Origin: Paracoccaceae bacterium
GTDB taxonomy: Bacteria; Pseudomonadota; Alphaproteobacteria; Rhodobacterales; Rhodobacteraceae
Assembly: GCA_002746395.1 (NCBI GenBank)
Contig: NVXA01000015.1
Coordinates: 32,924-39,176 of the forward strand
Length of the DNA: 6,253 nucleotides
Direction of reading: 5' to 3'
The notes under the pieces were generated by a model that was given only the letters and a program-made list of their open reading frames with translations, was not told where the DNA came from and searched no databases. Position 1 is the stretch's first letter. Each line of letters opens with the position of its first letter. The translations under genes were made by a program, and so were the position numbers. Of the stretch, positions 1-6,161 are shown piece after piece.

Positions 1-1
1 C

Positions 2-139
2 CCCCCTAGTGCCCCAAGAATTTCGCCCGCCGTAATCAAGCGGGTTTTCTTATCTTTGGTCACCTCGATGGTGGCTGAATGTAATCGGGGCGATGTGCCA
101 GACTGCCCGATTGTGGATACTTTATTCGAGATTGTTTGA
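2..139 (+). CDS. C-terminal part of a MerR/CueR-type metal-responsive regulator (5' end outside window, possibly damaged)
   Basis: This open frame enters from the left edge and ends at TGA 137-139. Its last part reads CNRGDVPDCPIVDTLFEIV, the signature tail of heavy-metal MerR regulators. The two cysteines (codons at 80-82 and 104-106) are spaced CX7C, the same spacing as the Cu(I)-binding loop of E. coli CueR, and are followed by the family's usual CPI(I/V)D sequence. Such proteins bind a dyad between over-spaced -35 and -10 boxes and activate when they bind metal; exactly such a site lies 41 bases downstream on the same strand. The first part of the visible frame (bases 2-50) contains several prolines where the family has the long dimerisation helix, and neither other forward frame repairs it. 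The gene may therefore be broken or rearranged at the window edge. The metal is inferred to be Cu(I)/Ag(I); the upstream DNA-binding domain is not visible. Confidence 0.6.
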   Translation, partial: PPSAPRISPAVIKRVFLSLVTSMVAECNRGDVPDCPIVDTLFEIV

Positions 140-146
140 AGCGCAT

Positions 147-160
147 CCGTGAATTCACGG
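147..160. repeat. 14-bp perfect palindrome
   Basis: CCGTGAATTCACGG is fully self-complementary. It lies between the regulator stop (139) and the -35 box (180). It has no T-run after it, so it is not a convincing intrinsic terminator; it could be a protein-binding dyad or chance. Confidence 0.35.
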
Positions 161-179
161 TTATCAGAATGTTAACCTG

Positions 180-210
180 TTGACCTTCCAGTTGGTGGAA
201 GGGGTATGTA
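180..210 (+). promoter_or_regulatory. CueR-type copper-responsive promoter and operator
   Basis: The -35 box TTGACC (180-185) and the -10 box TATGTA (205-210) are separated by 19 bp, the lengthened spacing typical of MerR-activated promoters. Within and across the spacer lies the dyad ACCTTCC (183-189), 7 bases, GGAAGG (197-202). These half-sites and their spacing match the CueR box of the E. coli copA promoter, including overlap of the dyad with the -35 end. The promoter points at the cytochrome gene starting at 250, leaving a leader of about 33 nt. A second small inverted repeat, GTATG-N5-CATAC at 204-218, overlaps the -10 region. Regulation by copper through a CueR-like protein is inferred from this match. 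Confidence 0.85.
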
Positions 211-249
211 ATTCATACGTTAATACATAATACAGGTACACGCTGGCAT

Positions 250-678
250 ATGAGCAAATTGAACCTAATCGGAGGGGGTGCAATCCTGCTCGTTGTAGTT
301 GCGGCAGTTTGGTGGGCGAAGTCGTCTTCGAATGACCGAGATCAGGCGATTGGAGCGTCCGAACTGCCCTCATCTCAATCCATTGTTGTTCCTGAACTAA
401 GCCCTGCTGCGTTAAGCGGCGAGACAGCGTTCAATGCAAGTTGTGCTACCTGTCACGGAACAAATGCGGCGGGAACAGATCAAGGGCCGCCTTTAATTCA
501 CCCGTTTTACCCAACAAAACGCCATGCCGATTTTGCTTTTGTTATGGCGGTAAAAAGTGGCGTGCGTTCGCATCACTGGCGTTTCGGAAGTATGCCGCCA
601 GTTGAAGGTGTTAGCGACGCTGAAATCCAGTCGATCATCACCTATATCCGAGAAATTCAGGCAGCTAACGGAATTTAA
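250..678 (+). CDS. Membrane-anchored mono-haem cytochrome c, first gene of the copper operon
   Basis: The 142-residue product is a class I c-type cytochrome. A hydrophobic stretch at residues 5-22 after a short basic start acts as a signal anchor, so the haem domain should sit in the periplasm. The single haem site CATCH is at residues 65-69, with GPPL at 79-82 in the usual following loop. The likely sixth ligand is Met115 in GSMPP, and a C-terminal helix (SIITYIREIQ) closes the fold. A histidine-rich SHHW just before the Met loop is notable. It is the first gene after the CueR-type promoter and is 41 bases from the multicopper oxidase. The ribosome site before ATG 250 is weak (AGG at about 234-236), so the start rests mainly on the leader peptide beginning there. 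The role is inferred: electron carrier for the adjacent oxidase or for respiratory oxidases. Confidence 0.85.
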   Translation: MSKLNLIGGGAILLVVVAAVWWAKSSSNDRDQAIGASELPSSQSIVVPELSPAALSGETAFNASCATCHGTNAAGTDQGPPLIHPFYPTKRHADFAFVMAVKSGVRSHHWRFGSMPPVEGVSDAEIQSIITYIREIQAANGI

Positions 679-703
679 CTTCAAGCCCACGATGCCAATA
701 CCC

Positions 704-709
704 TAAGGA
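704..709 (+). promoter_or_regulatory. Shine-Dalgarno of the multicopper oxidase
   Basis: TAAGGA lies 10 bases before ATG 720 and fixes this start, which also places the RR signal at residues 5-6. Confidence 0.7.
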
Positions 710-719
710 CACCCAAAAA

Positions 720-2093
720 ATGCAACTATCACGACGTAACTTCATGGCCAGTACTGCGGCAGCGGCGCTATTGCCGAACATCTCGGTGGCGCAAAGCGCT
801 ACAGTATTGCGCGCGGTCCCTGGAATGCAGCACATTGCCCCCGAGGGTTTCGGCGAAACCGATATCTGGGGATATGAAGGCGGCGTTCCCGGCCCCTTAA
901 TCCGCGTGCCACAAGGTGGGCGCATTACGCGCACGTTCCGCAATGATCTTCCACAAGGGTCCTCCGTTCATTGGCACGGCATCCGCATTGATAACAAAAT
1001 GGATGGCGTGGTTGGCTTGACGCAAGACGCCGTCGAACCGGGCGACACTTTCAGTTATGATTTCACCGTGCCGGATGCGGGAACCTATTGGTATCATCCG
1101 CATAACCGCACGTGGGAACAAATGGCGCGCGGGCTGTATGGCCCGCTGATCGTTGAAGAATCCACCCCCCCAGAAGTGGATCGGGACGACATTTTTCTGA
1201 TCGACGATTGGCGCCTTAATCGGGATGGCAAGATTGACGAAAGTTTCGGCCAGCCGATGGATTGGTCGCACGCAGGGCGTATTGGCAACTGGATTACGGT
1301 CAATGGCCGCGCCCCAACAGTGCAAACGGTCAAGCAGAATGAGCGTATGCGCTTGCGGCTGGTTAATGTCGCGAACGCGCGGATATTCGATCTGGCGCTG
1401 GATGGTCTGCAAGGGTGGATTGTCGCGCTGGATGGGCAGCCGCTGGATAAACCAATCGCGGCAGAACGCCTGACTTTAGCCCCATCGCAACGGGCTGACC
1501 TAATTGTTGATGTGACTGCGGCGGAGGGTGAAAATGCTGCATTGGTGATGCTTGATCGCGGAGAGGCATTTTACCTCGCCCAGTTCACGGTTGAGGGTCG
1601 CGCGCGCGATGCCCAAATGCCCGAACCAGAAGCATTGCCGCAAAACCCTGTTCCCGCACTGGGTGATCTTGAAACGGCACAACGCGTTGACTTGCTGATG
1701 GAAGGCGGTGCGATGGGACAAATGCGCGGCGCGGTCATGAACGGCGAAGCCAAAACCATGGGCGAGCTGGCTGAAAATGGTATGTTCTGGGCTTTGAACG
1801 GCATGGCAGGCTTGCCAGACGAACCGTTGTTAACCGCAGAACGTGGCGAAACTATCCGCATCAAAATCATTAACGACACCGGCTTTCCACACGCCATGCA
1901 CCTTCACGGTTTTCACTTCCGCAAGATCGAGGAAGACGGCACGCAAGGCCCGCTGCGCGATACAATTTTGGTGGAGCGGAACAAAACCGCCGAAATAGCT
2001 TTTGTCGCTGACAATCCGGGGGACTGGCTGTTCCATTGCCATATGCTCGAACATACGGCGGCGGGTATGCTCACTTGGGTAAAGGTGGCGTAA
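720..2093 (+). CDS. Tat-exported multicopper oxidase, CueO/CopA-like (copper tolerance)
   Basis: The 457-residue product begins with a twin-arginine leader (SRRNFMA, residues 4-10, then an alanine-rich core; cleavage probably near residue 24), so it is exported folded to the periplasm. All four copper-ligand blocks are intact: HWHG at 84-87, WYHPH at 124-128, HAMHLHG at 391-397, and HCHMLEHTAAGM at 439-450. The last block holds Cys440 and His445 with Met450 for the type 1 copper and His439/His441 for the trinuclear cluster. The length suits a three-domain oxidase such as CueO, without the long His/Met repeats of CopA. Seven methionines lie in residues 327-362 (for example GGAMGQM), a plausible Cu(I)-binding surface analogous to the Met-rich parts of CueO and CopA. 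Expected reaction: Cu(I) oxidation coupled to O2 reduction to water. A laccase-like activity on organic substrates cannot be excluded, but the CueR promoter favours copper detoxification. Confidence 0.92.
   Translation: MQLSRRNFMASTAAAALLPNISVAQSATVLRAVPGMQHIAPEGFGETDIWGYEGGVPGPLIRVPQGGRITRTFRNDLPQGSSVHWHGIRIDNKMDGVVGLTQDAVEPGDTFSYDFTVPDAGTYWYHPHNRTWEQMARGLYGPLIVEESTPPEVDRDDIFLIDDWRLNRDGKIDESFGQPMDWSHAGRIGNWITVNGRAPTVQTVKQNERMRLRLVNVANARIFDLALDGLQGWIVALDGQPLDKPIAAERLTLAPSQRADLIVDVTAAEGENAALVMLDRGEAFYLAQFTVEGRARDAQMPEPEALPQNPVPALGDLETAQRVDLLMEGGAMGQMRGAVMNGEAKTMGELAENGMFWALNGMAGLPDEPLLTAERGETIRIKIINDTGFPHAMHLHGFHFRKIEEDGTQGPLRDTILVERNKTAEIAFVADNPGDWLFHCHMLEHTAAGMLTWVKVA
2083..2088 (+). promoter_or_regulatory. 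Shine-Dalgarno for the GTG-started cytochrome, inside the oxidase gene
   Basis: AGGTGG, within AAAGGTGG 2081-2088, precedes GTG 2094 by 5 bases. It lies within the last codons of the oxidase gene, which suggests translational coupling and decides the GTG start. Confidence 0.65.
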
Positions 2094-2561
2094 GTGGGGA
2101 AGTGGCGGTACATTGTGGGGGTGCTTGGCCTTGCGGTGATTGCGGCGGGTGTGTTGGTGTATTCCAACAACGAAAAGCAACAGCTTCAACTTGATACGTC
2201 AGTCGGAGCCGCGCTTTACGCCGCGAGCTGTGCCTCGTGTCACGGGGCCAACTTACAGGGCGAGCCGGATTGGCAAACGACGAAACCCGATGGTTTCCTA
2301 CCCGCACCGCCCCACGACGAGAACGGACACACATGGCACCATGCAGATCGTATATTGCTCGATTACATAAAGCTCGGCGGGGCCGCAGCCTTGGCAAAAA
2401 GTGGCGTTGAAAATTTCCAAAGCGGGATGCCTGCGTTTGAGGGAGTTCTGAGTAGCGATGAAATAGACGCGCTGTTGGATTACATCAAATCAAGCTGGCC
2501 AGAGAATATAAGAACCGTCCAGCAAGACAGAACAAAACTGGACGAAGAAATAAACCCGTGA
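2094..2561 (+). CDS. Membrane-anchored mono-haem cytochrome c, third gene of the copper operon
   Basis: The 155-residue product starts at GTG 2094, immediately after the oxidase TAA (2091-2093), so the genes are almost certainly co-transcribed and probably translationally coupled. Residues 6-23 form one transmembrane anchor. The haem motif CASCH is at residues 46-50, and the axial Met is probably Met112 in SGMPAF. Between them is a conserved-looking loop, LPAPPHDENGHTWHHADR (69-86), rich in histidine. I recall this type of loop from cytochromes encoded beside copper oxidases and CopZ/CopA systems, but cannot verify it here. The final 25 residues after IKSSWP are charged and probably a short helix or tail. 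It differs clearly from the first cytochrome, so the two are not recent duplicates. Function is inferred as a periplasm-facing electron carrier linked to copper handling. Confidence 0.87.
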   Translation: MGKWRYIVGVLGLAVIAAGVLVYSNNEKQQLQLDTSVGAALYAASCASCHGANLQGEPDWQTTKPDGFLPAPPHDENGHTWHHADRILLDYIKLGGAAALAKSGVENFQSGMPAFEGVLSSDEIDALLDYIKSSWPENIRTVQQDRTKLDEEINP

Positions 2562-2580
2562 CGCCGACAACCTGATCTGG

Positions 2581-2805
2581 ATACCCGAGGCCGTTCTGGA
2601 GCGGGTTTTTGCCCCCTTCGTTCGAATAGAACAATCCAGAAGTCTTGAAGTCGGCGGAACAGGTTTAGGCTTATCCATCGCGCGAACTATAATTCACGCC
2701 CACGGCGGGGAAATCACGTTGTCAAATGTCGAGAAAGGAGGACTTCAAGTAGAAGTCGTTATCCCAATATCCGCCAAGGCAGACAACGCCTTGATGGATA
2801 TGTGA
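2581..2805 (+). pseudogene. 5'-truncated sensor histidine kinase (C-terminal ATPase-domain relic)
   Basis: An open frame ending at TGA 2803-2805 encodes the end of a HATPase_c domain. IPEAVLERVFAPFVRIEQSR starts it and contains the F box (FAPF). Then comes GGTGLGLSIAR, the G2 box, with GTGLGL at 2656-2673, followed by the usual HGGEI and GGLQVEVVIP strands. The DxGxGIP G1 box that should precede IPE is replaced by DADNLIW, and the frame closes at TAA 2551-2553. The H box, N box and sensor part are therefore missing and the piece has no plausible start. It begins essentially at the stop of the preceding cytochrome gene, as if a deletion had fused them. It cannot act as a kinase. A copper two-component sensor of the CusS type would fit the neighbourhood, but the remnant is too short to assign. 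Confidence 0.8.
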
Positions 2806-2841
2806 TAACGGTTTTGTTAATAGTTTTTTCAACCTTGCCTC

Positions 2842-2847
2842 TATAAT
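2842..2847 (+). promoter_or_regulatory. Possible -10 box for the L,D-transpeptidase gene
   Basis: A perfect TATAAT at 2842-2847 lies 72 bases before ATG 2920. No good -35 box is visible at the right distance (the upstream sequence is T-rich, 2824-2829), so the promoter may be weak or activator-dependent. It indicates that this gene is transcribed separately from the copper operon. Confidence 0.45.
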
Positions 2848-2919
2848 ACGAGACTTGGATGATGTGCAACTCTAGATAAAAGCACCAATAATATATTCAA
2901 AACTAAGGGGCAGTTTAAT

Positions 2920-3549
2920 ATGATTAATCGACGCCAATTTAGCGTTACCGGTGTGGCAGCGGCCTTATATAGCGCAGCAACCCCGGCACTCGCCCACGAA
3001 CGTGGAGAACCCTACATTCTACCGGAAGAGTTCATGCCACGGGTTGTTCGGCTCAAGACAGAGATTCCGGCCGGCGAAATCCACATAAATCCTAACAATT
3101 TCACACTTTACTGGACCTTGGAAAATAACCGCGCAATCCGCTATACCCCTGGTGTCGGTCGTGAAAACCTATATCACCCCGGCACGTTTTATGTGGGCGC
3201 CAAACAGGAATGGCCCAAGTGGAAACCCACAAACGACATGATAGAACGCAGCCCTGAAAGCTATGGCCAATTCGCCGAAGGTATGCCCTTCGAAAACGGC
3301 CAACCAGGTGGTATTTCCAATCCCCTCGGTGCCCGCGCTCTTTATCTTTACACGGAATCGGGACGTGACACATATCTTCGCATCCACGGAACCAACGATC
3401 CACGCACGATTGGTCGCGCCGTTTCCAACGGCTGCGCCCGCTTGGTAAACGATCAGGTAGCAGAGCTATATGAACTGGTCCCGATTGGAACAAAAGTTGT
3501 ACTTTACGAGAAAATTGGCGCTGGTCCGGCTCACAAGGATATTTCCTAA
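2920..3549 (+). CDS. Secreted L,D-transpeptidase (YkuD/ErfK family)
   Basis: The 209-residue product starts at ATG 2920, preceded by AAGGGG at 2905-2910 with 9 bases spacing. The leader has a twin-arginine-like NRRQFSVTG (residues 3-11), an alanine-rich core and a probable cut after TPALA (residue 25). The catalytic YkuD signature is intact: IHGTNDP at 155-161 and SNGCAR at 169-174. His156 and nucleophile Cys172 are present, with Arg174 as the conserved oxyanion-side residue. These enzymes make 3-3 cross-links in peptidoglycan or attach proteins to it in the periplasm. The proteins of this size in alphaproteobacteria are a single catalytic domain without a LysM module, as here. It stands alone between the kinase relic and the IS relic. 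Export through Tat rather than Sec is inferred from the RR pair, and the hydrophobic core is short enough to be compatible with Tat. Confidence 0.9.
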   Translation: MINRRQFSVTGVAAALYSAATPALAHERGEPYILPEEFMPRVVRLKTEIPAGEIHINPNNFTLYWTLENNRAIRYTPGVGRENLYHPGTFYVGAKQEWPKWKPTNDMIERSPESYGQFAEGMPFENGQPGGISNPLGARALYLYTESGRDTYLRIHGTNDPRTIGRAVSNGCARLVNDQVAELYELVPIGTKVVLYEKIGAGPAHKDIS

Positions 3550-3578
3550 CACGTAGTTCCTGTGGGGCAGCTAGCACG

Positions 3579-3596
3579 GGCCAATGATTATTGGCC
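3579..3596. repeat. Stem-loop after the L,D-transpeptidase gene
   Basis: GGCCAAT and ATTGGCC form a perfect 7-bp stem with a 4-base loop (GATT), starting 29 bases after the stop codon. There is no T-run, so it is not a standard intrinsic terminator; it may protect or end the transcript. The rest of 3550-3638 shows no recognisable feature. Confidence 0.4.
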
Positions 3597-3676
3597 ACCA
3601 GATCGGGCGCGCAACATAACACGCTCGATTCACAAAATTGATCCTATCACGTTTTACTGCCGTCCCATGAACTCAT

Positions 3677-3913
3677 TTAAGCGGCAATTCTTTCAAAAGC
3701 CAAGCGCTGCCTGACAGTGGTTTGTGAAACAAACCATGAGAAGGGACTTTTCCAGCCTAGTGCAGAATGCCTGCGGCGTGGATTGTAGTAGTCGTTGATG
3801 TATTCAAAGATTGCCAGTTCAGCAACGCGTCGGGTGAGCCACAGATGCCGCCAGATCAGTTCAGCTTTGATCGTTTTGAAGAATACCTCGACGACGGCAT
3901 TATCATAAATACT
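3677..3913 (-). pseudogene. IS3-family transposase (OrfB) C-terminal fragment
   Basis: Read on the minus strand, the frame gives IYDNAVVEVFFKTIKAE, then LIWRHLWLTRR, then YINDYYNPRRRHSALGWKSP. This is the hallmark end of IS3-type DDE transposases, including the last catalytic Glu (codon at 3887-3889) and the YNxxRRHSALG block. Upstream of YDNA the usual SMSRxGN part is missing and a stop (3923-3925) closes the frame, so the first two catalytic Asp residues are absent. After SP the family normally continues straight into LAFERxAA. Here 13 extra codons (3704-3742) intervene before LAFERIAA and the stop at 3677-3679. The fragment cannot be an active transposase. Confidence 0.8.
3718..3736. repeat. 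Perfect hairpin inside the extra segment of the transposase relic
   Basis: TGGTTTGT (3718-3725) and ACAAACCA (3729-3736) are exactly complementary around a 3-base loop (GAA). The hairpin sits in the middle of the 39-base segment (3704-3742) that interrupts the transposase tail. Confidence 0.6.
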
Positions 3914-4084
3914 ATGGAGGCACTAAGCCGCATTCGGTCGAAATCAAAGCAGTTACGAGAGCGGTCATCGATCAGGTGTGACTAGAGACAATACGAAAGC
4001 TGCGCATTCAACTATGCATTGTCAAGCACCTCGCCTTATGCCAACAATATTTCAGACTGAAAACTACAATTGGAAAACTAGTAA
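3914..4084. other. Unassigned stretch between the IS relic and the acyltransferase gene
   Basis: I recognise no gene here. Short open stretches exist on both strands at 3915-3982 but match nothing I know. They may be decayed transposase sequence: a minus-strand LSAS at about 3918-3929, one frame off, could be the piece normally lying before YDNA. No convincing -35/-10 pair is seen before the acyltransferase. Only GGAAAA (4072-4077) resembles a weak ribosome site 7-8 bases from ATG 4085. Confidence 0.4.
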
Positions 4085-6142
4085 ATGCAATACAGGCGCG
4101 AAATAGATGGCCTACGCGCCGTTGCAGTTATACCAGTTATCTTTTTCCACGCTGGTTTTACGATATTCAGTGGCGGCTATGTTGGCGTTGATATATTTTT
4201 CGTAATATCCGGCTATCTCATTACAAACATTATTATTAACGAACTTGAACAAGGTACATTTTCTATTTTGCGGTTTTACGAACGGCGAGCGCGGCGCATC
4301 TTGCCTGCCCTGTTTTTAGTAATGTTACTCTGCATCCCTTTTGCTTGGATGTGGATGTTACCATCACAATTTAAGGACTTTTCCGTAAGCCTTGTGGCTG
4401 TCGCCATTTTCATTTCAAATCTGCTGTTCTTATCAGAAACTGGATATTTTGCCGCCTCAGCAGAAGAAAAGCCACTATTGCATACGTGGAGTTTGGCGGT
4501 CGAAGAGCAGTACTACATGCTGTTTCCGATATTCCTAATTCTGCTTTGGCGCTTTGGGCGTAGTCCTGTATTCTACATCATCGTGATACTTTCAGTTCTT
4601 AGTTTAACTTTGAGCGAATGGGGTTGGAGAAATAAACCGGAAGTAAATTTCTACTTTACCTTTTCGCGCTTCTGGGAATTATTAGCGGGGTCTATTTGTG
4701 CGTTTTTATTGTACGGTAAACAGTATAAATCGAACAATATACTATCCACCTTCGGGCTTGCATTGATCGTCTTTGCAATTTTCTTCTACGATGAAACCAC
4801 ACCATTTCCATCAGTGTACGCATTGGCACCTGTTACAGGCACCGCACTTATTATCATGTATGGTACACGCGAAACTTGGGTGGCACGCTTGTTGTCGCTA
4901 AAAGGGTTTGTGGGTGTTGGGTTGATTAGTTACAGCGCATATCTATGGCACCAACCATTATTTGCGTTTGCCCGTATTAGAAGTATTACCCCGCCTGAAC
5001 AGTGGCTAATGCTATCGCTGGCGATTGGATCATTAGTGCTGGCGTATTTTAGTTGGCGATATGTCGAACACCCATTTCGCAAACGCACATTACCCGCATT
5101 GCCAACACAACGAGCAGTATTCGGCGTAGCAAGCCTTGTTGGTGCTGCTTTTGTTGCCTTTGGGGTATACGGGTACTTTGAAGATGGATTGCCGCAAAGG
5201 CTTACCCCGTCAGTTGCTTATTACGCAAACTTTGAAAACGACAAAAACCCAAACGAGCAGTGTATTTTGCGTCCCGAAGGCAGCATGGAAATACACCCAA
5301 AACCTGAATGCTCTGAATTTATTCAGAATGGTAAAATTGATGTAGCCTTTATTGGTGACAGCCATTCCCATGCAATTTCATATCAAGCACAAAAACTACT
5401 ATTAGAAGAGGATATCTCCTCTTATGCCGTCGCGTATTGGGGCTGCGTTGGATTGAGCGGCTTCACAAGATTAGACAAACCTCCAACCCATCAATGCAGC
5501 GAATACAATGAGTATATGTTGGACTTCGTAAACAATGACAAAATTCCAACAATTATTATTACATCTCGTTTTACGCTTTATTGGGACGGCGGCAGGTTCA
5601 GAAACAGTGAGAACGGTATTGAAAGTGGCAAACCTTTGTATATCGACTTAGTTGAAAATAGAGACGAAGACTTAGCCTACGACGATCCTGTACGGCGCCA
5701 ACGTGTGCTGCAAGCTTACGTGGAGAAAATCAAATTATTAGCAGATAAATTCAATGTAATCCTCGTTTATCCAATTCCAGAAGCTGGCTGGAATGTTCCA
5801 CAAACTATGGCTAAACTCGCAAAGTTTTCTGAAGATGCCGCTGCACTAAATTTATCAACATCCTTTGACGATTACCTTAACAGAAATAAGGTAATATTGG
5901 ATGCGTTTGATGCAATCAAGCATCCAAACTTGTATCGGGTTAAACCTCATGAGGTTTTGTGCAACACGTTTGAAATCGGGCACTGTAGTAACGCAACAAA
6001 TGAAACCGTATTTTATTCCGATGATGACCACCTGTCGAACGCAGGAGCAAAACTTCTTGCCCCATACATACTTGAACAAGTAAAATTAATTGAGGGAATT
6101 ACAACGAATAATACTAGTGCGGTGACTCCAACATCCCCATAA
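4085..6142 (+). CDS. Membrane O-acyltransferase with C-terminal SGNH domain (OafA/OatA-type)
   Basis: The 685-residue product has two parts. Residues 1 to about 365 form an acyltransferase-3 membrane domain. It opens with YRREIDGLRAVAV and has His22, GGYVGVDIFFVISGYL (30-45), the basic FYERRARRILPAL loop (64-76), HTWSLAVEEQYY (133-144, with His133 and Glu140), SYSAYLWHQPL (282-292) and YVEHPFRK (326-333), spread over about ten hydrophobic segments. Residues about 415-670 form an extracytoplasmic SGNH domain with GDSHS (424-428, Ser426 nucleophile) and DDDHLS (646-651, His649). Together they move an acyl group, usually acetyl, across the membrane and onto a surface glycan such as O-antigen or capsule. 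The exact acceptor cannot be told, and no polysaccharide genes are in view. The length is typical and the gene looks complete. It is AT-richer than its left neighbours (21 G/C in bases 4561-4620 against 36 in 1261-1320), which suggests a different origin. Confidence 0.92.
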   Translation: MQYRREIDGLRAVAVIPVIFFHAGFTIFSGGYVGVDIFFVISGYLITNIIINELEQGTFSILRFYERRARRILPALFLVMLLCIPFAWMWMLPSQFKDFSVSLVAVAIFISNLLFLSETGYFAASAEEKPLLHTWSLAVEEQYYMLFPIFLILLWRFGRSPVFYIIVILSVLSLTLSEWGWRNKPEVNFYFTFSRFWELLAGSICAFLLYGKQYKSNNILSTFGLALIVFAIFFYDETTPFPSVYALAPVTGTALIIMYGTRETWVARLLSLKGFVGVGLISYSAYLWHQPLFAFARIRSITPPEQWLMLSLAIGSLVLAYFSWRYVEHPFRKRTLPALPTQRAVFGVASLVGAAFVAFGVYGYFEDGLPQRLTPSVAYYANFENDKNPNEQCILRPEGSMEIHPKPECSEFIQNGKIDVAFIGDSHSHAISYQAQKLLLEEDISSYAVAYWGCVGLSGFTRLDKPPTHQCSEYNEYMLDFVNNDKIPTIIITSRFTLYWDGGRFRNSENGIESGKPLYIDLVENRDEDLAYDDPVRRQRVLQAYVEKIKLLADKFNVILVYPIPEAGWNVPQTMAKLAKFSEDAAALNLSTSFDDYLNRNKVILDAFDAIKHPNLYRVKPHEVLCNTFEIGHCSNATNETVFYSDDDHLSNAGAKLLAPYILEQVKLIEGITTNNTSAVTPTSP

Positions 6143-6161
6143 ACACACTGTAGTAGAGAGG

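Larger units (their letters stand above)
3639..3913 (-). mobile_element. Relic of an IS3-family insertion sequence (transposase 3' end plus possible terminal repeat)
   Basis: The transposase tail on the minus strand (stop at 3677) is followed by about 38 bases that could be the element's right end. That end would read inward from TG at 3639-3640 (TGATCCTATCACG), consistent with IS3 ends that begin 5'-TG. No matching inverted copy is visible at the other side up to 4084, so the element is incomplete and its left boundary is unknown; 3913 is only where recognisable transposase sequence stops. The terminal-repeat assignment is tentative. Confidence 0.4.

Noticed and set aside
1..174. Minus-strand open frame running off the left edge
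   Set aside because: It overlaps the MerR-type tail, whose CX7C and CPIVD pattern and neighbouring operator are far stronger evidence. It has no ATG, no ribosome site and no family I recognise.
897..1412. Long minus-strand open frame inside the oxidase gene
   Set aside because: The opposite strand carries all copper-binding motifs. This frame has no recognisable domain and is a shadow.
2775..2793. CAAGGC-N7-GCCTTG as a terminator
   Set aside because: The 6-bp stem lies within the kinase relic's coding frame and has no T-run directly after it; likely chance.
3101..3622. Minus-strand open frame opposite the L,D-transpeptidase
   Set aside because: The catalytic motif and leader lie on the plus strand, and the reverse frame has no domain or plausible ribosome site.
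3767..3985. Plus-strand open frame of 72 codons
   Set aside because: It is antisense to the clear IS3 transposase fragment and its residues have no family pattern.
4019..4050. TTGTCA with CAATAT as a promoter for the acyltransferase
   Set aside because: The spacing is about 20 bp and the -10 match is poor, with no regulator dyad.
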